Shown piece after piece: positions 1 to 7,783 of a stretch of 20,956 nucleotides of DNA (within the stretch, counting starts at the first letter, position 1; each line of letters opens with the position of its first letter). This DNA comes from Bifidobacterium breve. GTDB taxonomy: Bacteria; Actinomycetota; Actinomycetes; S36-B12; UBA5976. The stretch is from contig CAMATO010000009.1 in assembly GCA_945861165.1 (NCBI GenBank), positions 1-20,956 on the forward strand, read 5' to 3'. The translations under genes were made by a program, and so were the position numbers. Under the pieces are notes generated by a model that saw only the letters and a program-made list of their open reading frames with translations, ran no database searches and was not told the origin of the DNA.

Positions 1-159
1 CAACAAAGTGGTTTTACCTGTTCCCGCTGGTCCGGTAACTAGTAACGATCCCGATTCGTGTTCTAAAACCTTGTGTTGCTGAGAATCAAAGATAGGTTTT
101 TCAATGAAAGGTAGGGCAGTCTTTTCCAGGGTGATTTCAGGGATTCCGATTAATGCCAT
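1..159 (-). CDS. UvrD/AdnA-like superfamily 1 helicase, N-terminal fragment
   Basis: This gene is cut by the left edge; 53 codons are visible, reading from ATG at 159 towards position 1. Residues 25-31 (FDSQQHK) resemble the Q motif of UvrD/Rep/PcrA helicases, and residues 43-50 (GPAGTGKT) are a Walker A ATP-binding loop followed by TLL. The spacing of the two motifs near the N terminus is typical of superfamily 1A helicases. The pattern LLVTGPAGTGKTTLL is closest to what I know of actinobacterial AdnA-type helicase-nucleases, which resect DNA ends for recombination. A stop lies in frame a few codons upstream of 159, which supports this start. UvrD2 or AdnB remain possible because the rest of the protein is outside the window. 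It diverges from the membrane protein gene at 235. Confidence 0.75.
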   Translation of the reverse strand, partial: MALIGIPEITLEKTALPFIEKPIFDSQQHKVLEHESGSLLVTGPAGTGKTTLL

Positions 160-176
160 ATGACTACTTCATCATT

Positions 177-205
177 AACCTACGACAAGTGTCTGGTCAG
201 GTGAA
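177..205 (-). promoter_or_regulatory. candidate promoter of the helicase gene
   Basis: The 75-base divergent gap (160-234) holds a possible sigma-70-type promoter reading left. On the minus strand a TTCACC hexamer (205-200) is separated by 17 bases from TAGGTT (182-177), which fits a TANNNT -10 box. Transcription would then start near 170, giving a very short leader before the ATG at 159. The match is only partial, and short AT-rich gaps produce such matches by chance. Confidence 0.25.
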
Positions 206-234
206 AATGTTGAGGTGATGGGACGATGGACTAG

Positions 235-2598
235 ATGAATATTGCAACTAATAGGCCTGCCAGAAAGGCCGCGCGACGACCCAGAGACTTGGTCTCACTC
301 CTAGTTTCTTTGGGCATAACTTTGCTAGTGACCATAGTTGGAACACTGGCAGCTCAAACCACAGCGGGAATCGATGCTGATTTAACTACTGCTACTCGGG
401 TATTACCAAGTTTTGTTTTAATTGTAATTAACACAATTGGTGCCACGGCAATAATATTTGTTCCTGTCTTGGTGGGTATTTCATTGGTGATTCGAGGTCG
501 CGCTCGACAATTGGTTGATGCGTCATTAGCTGCTGGATTAGCAGTACTTGCTTTAGTTTCTCTCTCTATTCTTGTAGTTGAAAGTGATTCTCCAAGATTG
601 TTGCTTGCCTTAACTGGTGGAACTCAAACTGCTGGCATAACTCCACTTGATCCATTAATAGCGGGCTTGATTGCATTTTTAGTTATTGCGCGCATCTTTG
701 ATCGTGGCAAACTTGGAGCAGTTGCAACTGTTTCTGTTATTGCTCTATCTTTTGTGTCATTGGTTGCTGGGCAAACTACAATTGTTGCCCAAATCGTTAA
801 TATTTTACTTGGCTGGACAATTGGTTTAACTGTTCGTTACAGCCTAGGCACACCCATCAATAGAGCCTCTGTCGAGAAAATAACTCAAGCCCTAGCTTCC
901 AGTGGTTTTAATGTTGAAAAAATTAATTTACTTTTGGAAACTTCAGAGGGCAGAATTTATAGTGTCAATTTAAAAACTGGTGCACAATTAAACGTTTGGG
1001 TGTTTGACTGGGAGCTTCAAGGATCTGGTGTTATTAGTTCTTGGTGGCGTGGTTTAACGATTAAAACATCTGGTGATTTTAGAGGAATGAGTATTAGGCG
1101 CAGAGTCGAAAGAACTGCCCTATTGTCTTACGCCATATCTGCCACAGGAATACGTGTACCTGAGGTACAACTTGTTCGAGAAATTGAACCTGACTCTATA
1201 TTCATTGCGCTAGCAAATCTGGATGGTTCTACTTTTGCTGACCTTAAGGCACAAGACACCAAATTAACTGTTGACCAAATAGAAAAATTCTTACGAGGTG
1301 TGAAAACCATTCATAATGCTGATATAGTTCATAGATCACTTTCATCTGAAAATATTTATATCACTCAATCTGGTGAAATTGCATTTACAGGTGTTCACTC
1401 CGGAACAATAGGTGCAACAGAGTTACAACAAAGAGTTGATCTAGCAGAAGCATTAGTAACGGCAGCCCGCAGTTCATCAATTGCAGAAACTGTTTCAATT
1501 GCGAAAATAGTCTTCTCAACCAAAGAATTAATTAGAGTTATCCCAGCAATTCAAAGTGTCGCAATGAGTCGAAAAACGCGTGAATATTTAAGATCTGATC
1601 GAGAACTATTAAAAGGGTTACGCAAATCTTTGGGAGATTTAACCCCGAGTGCTGAGATTCAACCAATCCAATTTCAACGGATTAATTGGCAAAGTGTTCT
1701 TTTAGCAATAGCTTCCGTGATCGCGTTGTATGTATTAGTCCCTCAATTTAGTCAAATAAGTATTGAAGAATTAATTTCTACCGCTCAGTGGCGATGGGCT
1801 TTAGTGGCCTTAGTTGGTTCGTCTCTAACTTACTTTGCAGCAACAGCGCTCCTACTAGCTTTCATTCCCACCCAAGTTAATAAGTTTAGAACACTTCAAG
1901 CCCAGTTAGCAGCATCTTTTGCAACTTTAGTTACTCCCCCAACTCTTGGTTCTGTAGCAGTAAATATTCGTTTCCTAAACAAATCAGGTGTTCCGGCACC
2001 AGCTGCTGCTACTGCTGTGGGAGTTTCCCAAGTAATCATTTTCTTTGTTCACTTATTATTATTACTTTTGTTTGGTGTAGTAGCAGGAACACAAACTGAA
2101 TTATCATTTAGACCACCTCGAATAACCTTGGTAATTTTTGTAATTATTGTGGGACTAGTAATTGTGGCGTTTTCTATTTCTACTTTCAGAAGTTGGGTTG
2201 TAAATCGTGCAAAACCAATACTTAATCAAGTAGGCCCAACCCTGGCCACAATTGTGCAACAACCTCAAAGATTATTAATAAGCTTGCTATCATCACTTGC
2301 GTTAAATAGTGCCTACATTCTGGCTTTTTATTCCTCACTTCATGCTTTCGGAAGTGAAATTTCTTTATCGGTAGCAGCCTTTGTTTATCTTGCTGGAGCA
2401 ACTCTTGGCCAAGCAGCTCCTACTCCCGGTGGTATTGGTGCAGTGGAAGCAGCTTTAGTTGCTGGACTTACCGCAGCAGGAGTGGCTTCGGGAATGGCAT
2501 TATCTGGAGTGTTGTTATATCGGGTAGTAACTTTTTGGTTACCAGTAATTCCAGGCTGGTATAGCTTTGCAAATCTACAAAGTAAGAAATTGTTATAG
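235..2598 (+). CDS. membrane protein: kinase-like domain fused to UPF0104/LPG-synthase-type flippase domain
   Basis: This 787-residue protein has three parts. Residues 19-200 hold about six hydrophobic segments. Residues 215-470 form a soluble, kinase-like region with IVHRSLSSENI at 364-374, which lines up with the kinase catalytic loop. Residues 485-787 hold about seven to eight membrane segments. The last part carries features of the UPF0104/LPG_synthase_TM family (Pfam PF03706), including TPPTLGSVA at 568-575 and APTPGGIGAVEAAL at 728-741. PF03706 proteins include the flippase part of MprF, so a role in lipid or lipid-linked transport across the inner membrane is a reasonable inference; the substrate is unknown. 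The catalytic Asp of HRD is Ser368, and the DFG position appears to read FTG (384-386), so the kinase part is probably inactive. The ATG at 235 is preceded by GAGGTG at 212-217; an ATG at 226 hits a stop after two codons. Confidence 0.75.
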   Translation: MNIATNRPARKAARRPRDLVSLLVSLGITLLVTIVGTLAAQTTAGIDADLTTATRVLPSFVLIVINTIGATAIIFVPVLVGISLVIRGRARQLVDASLAAGLAVLALVSLSILVVESDSPRLLLALTGGTQTAGITPLDPLIAGLIAFLVIARIFDRGKLGAVATVSVIALSFVSLVAGQTTIVAQIVNILLGWTIGLTVRYSLGTPINRASVEKITQALASSGFNVEKINLLLETSEGRIYSVNLKTGAQLNVWVFDWELQGSGVISSWWRGLTIKTSGDFRGMSIRRRVERTALLSYAISATGIRVPEVQLVREIEPDSIFIALANLDGSTFADLKAQDTKLTVDQIEKFLRGVKTIHNADIVHRSLSSENIYITQSGEIAFTGVHSGTIGATELQQRVDLAEALVTAARSSSIAETVSIAKIVFSTKELIRVIPAIQSVAMSRKTREYLRSDRELLKGLRKSLGDLTPSAEIQPIQFQRINWQSVLLAIASVIALYVLVPQFSQISIEELISTAQWRWALVALVGSSLTYFAATALLLAFIPTQVNKFRTLQAQLAASFATLVTPPTLGSVAVNIRFLNKSGVPAPAAATAVGVSQVIIFFVHLLLLLLFGVVAGTQTELSFRPPRITLVIFVIIVGLVIVAFSISTFRSWVVNRAKPILNQVGPTLATIVQQPQRLLISLLSSLALNSAYILAFYSSLHAFGSEISLSVAAFVYLAGATLGQAAPTPGGIGAVEAALVAGLTAAGVASGMALSGVLLYRVVTFWLPVIPGWYSFANLQSKKLL

Positions 2599-2657
2599 CA
2601 AGAGTTTTTCCTTAGAATTTGGTTGCAAAGTATTTAGCTAAGAATGAAATTAGTATC

Positions 2658-2685
2658 TTACGAGTTCTTTTGTACTGCATACGAT
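2658..2685 (+). promoter_or_regulatory. candidate promoter for the glycosylase-map-SOUL run
   Basis: In the 102-base gap before the glycosylase gene, TTACGA (2658-2663) and TACGAT (2680-2685) are separated by 16 bases, a partial sigma-70-like match. A second TANNNT box, TAGATT, follows at 2686-2691. Either would give a transcript starting within about 10 bases of the ATG at 2701, which has no convincing Shine-Dalgarno sequence. A nearly leaderless transcript is therefore possible. The upstream half of the gap shows no clear terminator for the preceding gene. Confidence 0.25.
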
Positions 2686-2700
2686 TAGATTGGAAATATC

Positions 2701-3336
2701 ATGGGCTCAAAATCAAAAGAATTAAATAATGGTATTGAGCATGTTAAATCAGTATGTCCACACTTAAAGAAAATAGTTGCAGTTAGCGACGTATGTAATC
2801 TTAAACCTCAAGAACAATCGGTTAATTCATACTTTGAATCCTTAGTTAGATCAGTGATTGCTCAACAAATATCTTCAGTGGCGGCTTCAACCATAATTCA
2901 AAGAGTAAGAAAAATCTCTAACAACAACATCACTCCCCGAGTGTTGGTAAACAGAACTGAAACACAATTACGTAAAGCAGGTTTATCTGCCTCCAAAGTC
3001 AAAACAATTCATGGCTTAGCTAATGCTCAGTTGAATAAGGAAATTGATTTAGCTCACTTAGCTGATGCCTCGAATGACGAAGCAGTAGCAATGCTCAGTT
3101 CTCAATGGGGCATTGGCAGATGGACTGCAGAAATGTTTTTAATGTTCACCATGGGAAGACTTGATGTTTGGCCAGTTGGTGATTTAGCGGTTAGAAGAGG
3201 GTGGCAAATTGCGCACGGTTTAAAAGAAATGCCCAACGAAAAACAAATGGAACCCTTAGGAGATCCTTTCTCTCCCTATCGATCAATTGCTGCCTGGTAT
3301 TGCTGGAGAGTACTTGAACCAAAAGAGCCATGGTGA
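2701..3336 (+). CDS. AlkA-like DNA-3-methyladenine glycosylase (HhH-GPD family)
   Basis: The 211-residue product belongs to the helix-hairpin-helix GPD superfamily, base-excision repair enzymes that cut alkylated bases from DNA. The N-terminal half carries YFESLVRSVIAQQIS (44-58), a hallmark of the AlkA/OGG core. The hairpin is WGIGRWTAEM (136-145), and the following VGDLAVRRG (159-167) contains the expected catalytic aspartate, Asp161. The C terminus PYRSIAAWYCWR (192-203) is also typical. There is no four-cysteine iron-sulfur cluster near the C terminus, which argues against MutY or endonuclease III. The protein is shorter than E. coli AlkA (282 residues) because the extra N-terminal domain is missing, as in many bacterial 3-methyladenine glycosylase II proteins. 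Map follows after 26 bases on the same strand, so co-transcription is likely. Confidence 0.88.
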   Translation: MGSKSKELNNGIEHVKSVCPHLKKIVAVSDVCNLKPQEQSVNSYFESLVRSVIAQQISSVAASTIIQRVRKISNNNITPRVLVNRTETQLRKAGLSASKVKTIHGLANAQLNKEIDLAHLADASNDEAVAMLSSQWGIGRWTAEMFLMFTMGRLDVWPVGDLAVRRGWQIAHGLKEMPNEKQMEPLGDPFSPYRSIAAWYCWRVLEPKEPW

Positions 3337-3362
3337 TGAATTGACGATAGGTTTGGCATCAA

Positions 3363-4136
3363 ATGTTTAACAAATCACAGATTCAACTAAAAACTCCTGA
3401 GCAATTCGACATTATGAGAAAAGCTGGACGAGTAGTAGCACTTTGTTTAGCAGAAATTAATGCTGCAATTAAACCTGGCATGAACACACTTGAACTTGAT
3501 TTAATTGCTAGAGAAGTTATGGAGCAAGAAGGAGCAAAACCATCTTTCTTGGGATATCACGGTTATCCTGCAGTAATTTGTGTTTCAATAAATGAAGAAG
3601 TTGTGCACGGAATTCCCGATGAAAAAAGATTTATTAACGATGGTGATCTAGTTAGTGTGGATTGTGGTGCAATTATTGAAGGCTGGCATGGAGATGCCGC
3701 CATCACAATTGGTGTTGGAAACGTTAAAGCAGAGCATCAAAAACTTAGCAATATCACAAAAGAAGCGTTACAAATCGGGATCAATGCTGCCTTACCTGGT
3801 AAACATATAGGTGATATTGGATTTGCAATTGAAAAATTTGTGAGAAGTCATCAAGGTTTGCAAGTTGGAATTTTAGAAGATTATGTTGGCCATGGCATCG
3901 GAACAGAAATGCATATGTCACCAAGTGTGCCAAATTATGGCAAAGCTGGCTCTGGGCCTGAATTACAAGTTGGTATGGCTATAGCAATTGAGCCGATGTT
4001 AGTTTTGGGTAGCAATAAAGTTCATGTCTTGGAAGATGAGTGGACAGTGGTTTCTAGTGACGGATTATTTGCAAGCCACTGGGAAAACACCATTGCCATC
4101 ACAGCCAATGGTCCAGAAATTTTAACAAGATTATGA
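3363..4136 (+). CDS. map: methionine aminopeptidase, type I
   Basis: This enzyme removes the initiator methionine from nascent proteins. All five metal ligands of the pita-bread fold are visible: Asp100 (VSVDCG), Asp111 (WHGDAA), His177 (GHGIG), Glu210 (IEPM) and Glu241 (WENT). The conserved His82 of VHGIP is also present. At 257 residues it matches the usual type Ia length, without the N-terminal zinc-finger extension found in some actinobacterial paralogues. In most Actinobacteria map lies directly after adk in the spc operon and reads the same way. Here it is about 0.5 kb from adk but on the opposite strand, between a DNA glycosylase gene and a SOUL gene. Its last four bases (ATGA) contain the start of the next gene, which suggests translational coupling. 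Confidence 0.96.
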   Translation: MFNKSQIQLKTPEQFDIMRKAGRVVALCLAEINAAIKPGMNTLELDLIAREVMEQEGAKPSFLGYHGYPAVICVSINEEVVHGIPDEKRFINDGDLVSVDCGAIIEGWHGDAAITIGVGNVKAEHQKLSNITKEALQIGINAALPGKHIGDIGFAIEKFVRSHQGLQVGILEDYVGHGIGTEMHMSPSVPNYGKAGSGPELQVGMAIAIEPMLVLGSNKVHVLEDEWTVVSSDGLFASHWENTIAITANGPEILTRL

Positions 4137-4645
4137 CAGAACAACAAAAATTTAGAGTTGTAAAGAAATTCATTGACTTTGAAATTCGTGATTATGAACC
4201 GTGCTTAATTGCTGAAGTAATTGTCGATGCCTCAATGAATCAGGCAGGCAACTACGGATTTCGTCCACTCTTTAATTACATTTCCCAAAATAGTATTTCA
4301 ATGACTGCCCCAGTTATTCAGATCCCAGTCAAAAAAGGCCAGTGGAAAATATCATTTGTTATGCCACACGGTTCAGATATTTCAAGTTTACCTATTTCTA
4401 AGAATTCAGAAGTTGAAATTAAACAAATATCACAAGGATTTTTTGCATGCTTAAAATTTACTGGAAATTACACAGAAATAAAACTGGAAAAAAATCTAAA
4501 ATTATTAAAAGGTGCCTTGATTAGAGAGTCAATCATTGAAATAGGCAATGAAAATAATTGGCGAAGCGCAAGATTTGATCCACCTTTTAAACCATCTTTT
4601 TTAAAAAGAAATGAAATTCAAATTCCAATCAATTGGAAAAATTAA
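4133..4645 (+). CDS. SOUL-family haem-binding-like protein
   Basis: The 170-residue protein matches the SOUL/HBP family pattern. It opens with FEIRDYEPCLIAEV (16-29), continues with FRPLFNYI (43-50), the hallmark SMTAPV (56-61) and WKISFVMP (71-78), and ends with a segment resembling the usual C-terminal pattern. There is no signal peptide, so it is probably cytosolic. Family members bind haem or related tetrapyrroles in animals and plants; the bacterial role is not settled, so haem binding here is an inference from the family. The gene starts inside the end of map through an ATGA overlap. Its TAA stop overlaps the stop of the convergent adk gene. It is visibly more AT-rich than the ribosomal genes next door. 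Confidence 0.85.
   Translation: MTEQQKFRVVKKFIDFEIRDYEPCLIAEVIVDASMNQAGNYGFRPLFNYISQNSISMTAPVIQIPVKKGQWKISFVMPHGSDISSLPISKNSEVEIKQISQGFFACLKFTGNYTEIKLEKNLKLLKGALIRESIIEIGNENNWRSARFDPPFKPSFLKRNEIQIPINWKN
4623..4638 (-). terminator. weak candidate terminator after adk
   Basis: Just past the adk stop, the minus-strand transcript would contain TTCCAA-TTGA-TTGGAA, a perfect 6-base stem with a 4-base loop. The next dozen bases are T-rich but interrupted (TTTGAATTTCAT). It lies inside the 3' end of the SOUL gene, because the convergent genes leave no spacer. The stem is short and AT-rich, so termination here would be inefficient at best. On the plus strand it is followed by A-rich sequence and would not work. 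Confidence 0.25.
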
Positions 4646-5205
4646 ACACTAAGAGCTGTTTTGATCTTTCCTTCAACTTCACTAACTGAACCCATACCAT
4701 CAACTTTTATCAATATGCCGCGGTTCTTATATTCTGCTAACAAAGGTGCTGTTGATGAAGCATAAACTTCTAATCTTTTCGTGATAACTTCTTTGGTATC
4801 ATCAATTCTTTCCTGTTCTTGCGCACGCTTCAACAGCCTTGCTACCACAACTGGAATATCGATGGTTAGTTCTAGCACTCTTTCAATTTTTTGAGATTTT
4901 TTACCAAGAATCTGATCTAAGAAATTAACCTGGTCGATTGTTCTTGGGTATCCATCGAGTAAAAAACCATTTTTTGTATCATCCCAGGTAAGTCTGTCTT
5001 CAACTATTCTGTTAGTAACTTCATCGGGAACATACATTCCTTGATCATAAAAAGCTTTTGCTTCAAGTCCTAAAGCAGTTTCCTTTTTCATATTTTCACG
5101 GAAAATATCTCCGGTTGAAATATGAGGAATATTAAGAGTTTTTGAAATATTTACTGCTTGTGTGCCTTTGCCCGCACCAGGTGGGCCCATGATTAATAGG
5201 CGCAT
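4642..5205 (-). CDS. adk: adenylate kinase
   Basis: It interconverts ATP + AMP and 2 ADP in the cytosol. The P-loop is GPPGAGKGT (7-15), the AMP-binding region includes HISTGDIFR (28-36), and FLLDGYPRT (81-89) is the family signature. At 187 residues this is the short form: the LID between about 123 and 145 is only a small loop (KRAQEQERIDDTKE) and lacks the zinc-binding cysteines of the long form. That is usual for Actinobacteria. It begins 4 bases after the secY stop and is the last gene of the spc cluster here. Its stop codon overlaps that of the convergent SOUL gene at 4642-4645. Confidence 0.97.
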   Translation of the reverse strand: MRLLIMGPPGAGKGTQAVNISKTLNIPHISTGDIFRENMKKETALGLEAKAFYDQGMYVPDEVTNRIVEDRLTWDDTKNGFLLDGYPRTIDQVNFLDQILGKKSQKIERVLELTIDIPVVVARLLKRAQEQERIDDTKEVITKRLEVYASSTAPLLAEYKNRGILIKVDGMGSVSEVEGKIKTALSV

Positions 5206-5209
5206 TTAA

Positions 5210-6529
5210 TTAAATTGTTGGATTTTGCTTTAAGAAGCCTTCATAGCTTCTTTGTTGTAACTGACTTTCAATTTGTTTCACAGTGTCCAAACCAACACCG
5301 ACCATGATTAACAAACTGATTCCACCGAATACGAATCTGTCTCCCACACCCAGTGCTCCAAATGCAATGAATGGAATTACTGCAATTATTGTCAAATAGG
5401 TTGATCCTGCAGCCATCAGTCTTGATAACACATATTTCAAATATTCTGCAGTGGGATTTCCAGCACGAATTCCAGGTATAAATCCACCATATTTTTTCAT
5501 GTTTTCGGCAACTTCTTGAGGATCAAAAGTTATTGAAGAATAAAAGTAGGCAAAGAAAACAATTAGTAGTGCATAGGTAACTACGTAAGGAACTTCGGTT
5601 CCATTTTGAAAATTACGTGAAATCCATTGTGCCCAAGGACTTTGAGAATTAGAAAGTTGTACCAACAATGAAGGAATATAAAGTAAAGAGGAGGCAAAAA
5701 TTACTGGAATAACTCCAGCCATATTAACTTTTAATGGAATATAAGTAGAAGTTCCTCCGTAGGACGCTCTTCCCACCATACGTTTGGCGTACTGAACAGG
5801 AATTCTTCTTTGCGCTTGTTCCACAAAAACCACACCGGCAATAATTGTGATACCCACAACTACTGTGGCGATAAATGTGAAAAGACCATTGATGGTTAAT
5901 ATTGCGGCAAATTGGCTCGGTACAGAAGAAATAATTGAGGCGAAAATCAATAATGACATACCATTACCTACACCGCGTTGGCTAATTAATTCACCAAACC
6001 ACATAACTAGTGCAGTACCAGCAGTCATTGTTAACACCATTGAAATCATCACCGGTAAAGTTTGGTTTGGAATAATATCGTTGGGACAACCTCTTAATAA
6101 TTGTCCAGGAGTTCTTGCTAAAGCTAAAATCGAAGTTGCTTGTAAAAGACCTAAACCAATAGTTACATAACGGGTGTATTGAGTGATGATTGCTTGACCA
6201 GATTGGCCTTCTTTTTTCAACATTTCTAAACGTGGAATAACAACAGTTAATAATTGAATAATGATCGAGGCGGTGATGTAGGGCATAATTCCTAGGGCAA
6301 AAACACTTAGTTGCAGTAATGCTCCACCAGAAAATAAGTTAATAACTCCATAAAGAGAGTCACCTTCCACTAATTCCACACACTGCTGAATTGCGGGATA
6401 GTCAACCCCAGGTGTTGGAATTGTGGTACCTAAACGATAAAGAGCAATCATGCCCAGAGTGAACAAAATTTTGCGTCGTAAATCAGGAGTGCGAAAAGCA
6501 TCCGTTAACCACGCAAAATTTATATTCAA
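5210..6529 (-). CDS. secY: preprotein translocase subunit SecY
   Basis: SecY is the channel-forming subunit of the SecYEG translocon in the inner membrane. The 439 residues contain about ten hydrophobic segments. The N terminus (AFRTPDLRRKILFTLGMIALYR) and the first-loop IPTPGV are typical, and the cytosolic loop AQRRIPVQYAKR is the signature between TM6 and TM7. The PGIRAGNPTAEYL segment is another conserved cytosolic loop. The start codon is TTG at 6529, not ATG. It is supported by a strong Shine-Dalgarno (AGGAG at 6540-6536) with a 6-base spacer; the upstream rplO stop (6541-6539) sits within that ribosome-binding site. It lies between rplO and adk, as in canonical spc operons. Confidence 0.97.
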   Translation of the reverse strand: MNINFAWLTDAFRTPDLRRKILFTLGMIALYRLGTTIPTPGVDYPAIQQCVELVEGDSLYGVINLFSGGALLQLSVFALGIMPYITASIIIQLLTVVIPRLEMLKKEGQSGQAIITQYTRYVTIGLGLLQATSILALARTPGQLLRGCPNDIIPNQTLPVMISMVLTMTAGTALVMWFGELISQRGVGNGMSLLIFASIISSVPSQFAAILTINGLFTFIATVVVGITIIAGVVFVEQAQRRIPVQYAKRMVGRASYGGTSTYIPLKVNMAGVIPVIFASSLLYIPSLLVQLSNSQSPWAQWISRNFQNGTEVPYVVTYALLIVFFAYFYSSITFDPQEVAENMKKYGGFIPGIRAGNPTAEYLKYVLSRLMAAGSTYLTIIAVIPFIAFGALGVGDRFVFGGISLLIMVGVGLDTVKQIESQLQQRSYEGFLKQNPTI

Positions 6530-6538
6530 AGCTAACTC

Positions 6539-6979
6539 CTAAAGAGCTTTAATTGATCCGCCTGCAGCGGCTATCTTGCTGCTAGCTGATTCACTAAATT
6601 TGTCAGCCACCACAGTTACTTTGACAGTAATTTCGCCAAAACCTAATACTTTAACTGGTTGACCTTTTCTGATTGCGCCAACTTTAACTAAAGATGCAGG
6701 AGTAACTTCGCCACCTTGTGGGAACAGTCTTGAAATATCAGAAACGTTAACTACCTGATATCTAATTTTGTTTGGCGGAGTGAAACCACGCAATTTTGGT
6801 AAACGCATATGTAATGGCATCTGGCCACCTTCAAAAGCGGCAGAATAGTTACGACGCGCACCAGATCCTTTGGTACCACGTCCTGCAGTTTTACCCTTAC
6901 TTGCTTCACCGCGACCTTTACGATTCTTGTCCTTTTTAGCACCAGGTGCTGGACGAAGATGATGAACCTTTATTGACAT
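6539..6979 (-). CDS. rplO: 50S ribosomal protein L15
   Basis: L15 is a late-binding protein of the large subunit. The N-terminal half is the glycine- and lysine-rich extension typical of the family (HHLRPAPGAKKDKNRKGRGEA), followed by RGTKGSGARR and FEGGQMPLHMRLPKLRGF, the L15 signature. At 146 residues it has the normal length. A strong GAGGAGG Shine-Dalgarno lies 10 bases before the ATG, inside the end of rpmD, and only 2 bases separate the genes. Confidence 0.97.
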   Translation of the reverse strand: MSIKVHHLRPAPGAKKDKNRKGRGEASKGKTAGRGTKGSGARRNYSAAFEGGQMPLHMRLPKLRGFTPPNKIRYQVVNVSDISRLFPQGGEVTPASLVKVGAIRKGQPVKVLGFGEITVKVTVVADKFSESASSKIAAAGGSIKAL

Positions 6980-6981
6980 GG

Positions 6982-7164
6982 TTACTTAACCTCCTCAACG
7001 GTTACTAAGTGTGCAACGCTTCTAAGCATTCCACGAAACTCTGGGCGATCAGGTTTAACTGATTGAGAACCAATTTTTCCCAAACCTAAAGTTTTCAAAG
7101 TATCTAATTGGATTTTTGTGCCGCCAATAGATGATTTGATTTGTTTAATTTTAAATGATGACAT
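6982..7164 (-). CDS. rpmD: 50S ribosomal protein L30
   Basis: A small protein (60 residues from this start) with the L30 pattern: FKIKQIKSSIGGT at the N terminus, then LKTLGLGKIGSQSVKPD and GMLRSVAHLVTVEE. I chose ATG at 7164. A GTG at 7173 would add three residues (MLN) but overlaps the rpsE stop, and L30 proteins normally begin one to three residues before this lysine-rich strand. A single base separates the rpsE stop from this ATG, so re-initiation after rpsE is likely. Many bacteria lack L30; its presence with rplO is normal for Actinobacteria. Confidence 0.93.
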   Translation of the reverse strand: MSSFKIKQIKSSIGGTKIQLDTLKTLGLGKIGSQSVKPDRPEFRGMLRSVAHLVTVEEVK

Positions 7165-7165
7165 A

Positions 7166-7783
7166 TTAAGCACCAGCTTTTTCTGCAGCTTGTGCTTTTA
7201 AGATTGCTGCTGGAACAACGTGTTCTACTGGTAGACCACGTCTTGCGGCAACTTGTTCTGGTCTTTCTAGTTTCTTCAACGCATCAACTGTGGCATGAAC
7301 CACGTTAATTGCATTTCCTGAACCTAAAGACTTTGTTAATACGTCATGAATTCCGGCTGCTTCCAAAACTGCACGCACAGGTCCACCAGCGATTACCCCG
7401 GTTCCTGGGGAGGCAGGGCGAAGCATCACAATTCCTGCTGCTGCTTCACCTGTTATTGGATGAGGAATAGTTCCTTGTACTCGCGGAACTTTAAAGAAAG
7501 ATTTTTTAGCTTCCTCAACAGCTTTTTGAATTGCTTGTGGCACTTCGCGTGCTTTGCCGTAACCAATACCAACCATGCCATTGCCATCACCCACCACTAC
7601 AAGTGCTGTGAATGCGAAACGACGTCCACCTTTCACAACTTTTGCTACACGGTTAATGAAAACCACACGTTCAATGAACTGTGATTTTTCTTTTTCACGA
7701 GCTCCGCCTTCATTTCTTTCGCGACGTTCGCGACGATTTGGGCGTTCTTCTGTGCCGTTTAGATTAGATGTCTTTGCAGCCAT
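7166..7783 (-). CDS. rpsE: 30S ribosomal protein S5
   Basis: S5 helps shape the decoding site and the mRNA entry helicase. The double-stranded RNA-binding-like N-terminal domain carries RVAKVVKGGRRF (45-56) and GDGNGMVGIGYGKA (65-78); the C-terminal domain follows with GGPVRAVLEAAG and KSLGSGNAINVVHAT. At 205 residues it is about 40 longer than E. coli S5, owing to a charged N-terminal stretch (residues 1-35, rich in Arg and Glu). Such an extension is common in Actinobacteria. The ATG overlaps the rplR stop by one base (TAATG), and an AGGAGG ribosome-binding site sits inside rplR. Confidence 0.97.
   Translation of the reverse strand: MAAKTSNLNGTEERPNRRERRERNEGGAREKEKSQFIERVVFINRVAKVVKGGRRFAFTALVVVGDGNGMVGIGYGKAREVPQAIQKAVEEAKKSFFKVPRVQGTIPHPITGEAAAGIVMLRPASPGTGVIAGGPVRAVLEAAGIHDVLTKSLGSGNAINVVHATVDALKKLERPEQVAARRGLPVEHVVPAAILKAQAAEKAGA

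Noticed and set aside
6751..6942. A 63-codon minus-strand frame inside rplO
   Set aside because: It is an out-of-frame reading of the basic N-terminal part of L15, with no independent start signal.
7346..7684. A plus-strand frame rich in Cys, His and Phe opposite rpsE
   Set aside because: It looks like a cysteine-rich protein, but the residues arise from the complement of S5 codons (GCA, GTT, AAA). It lacks start signals.
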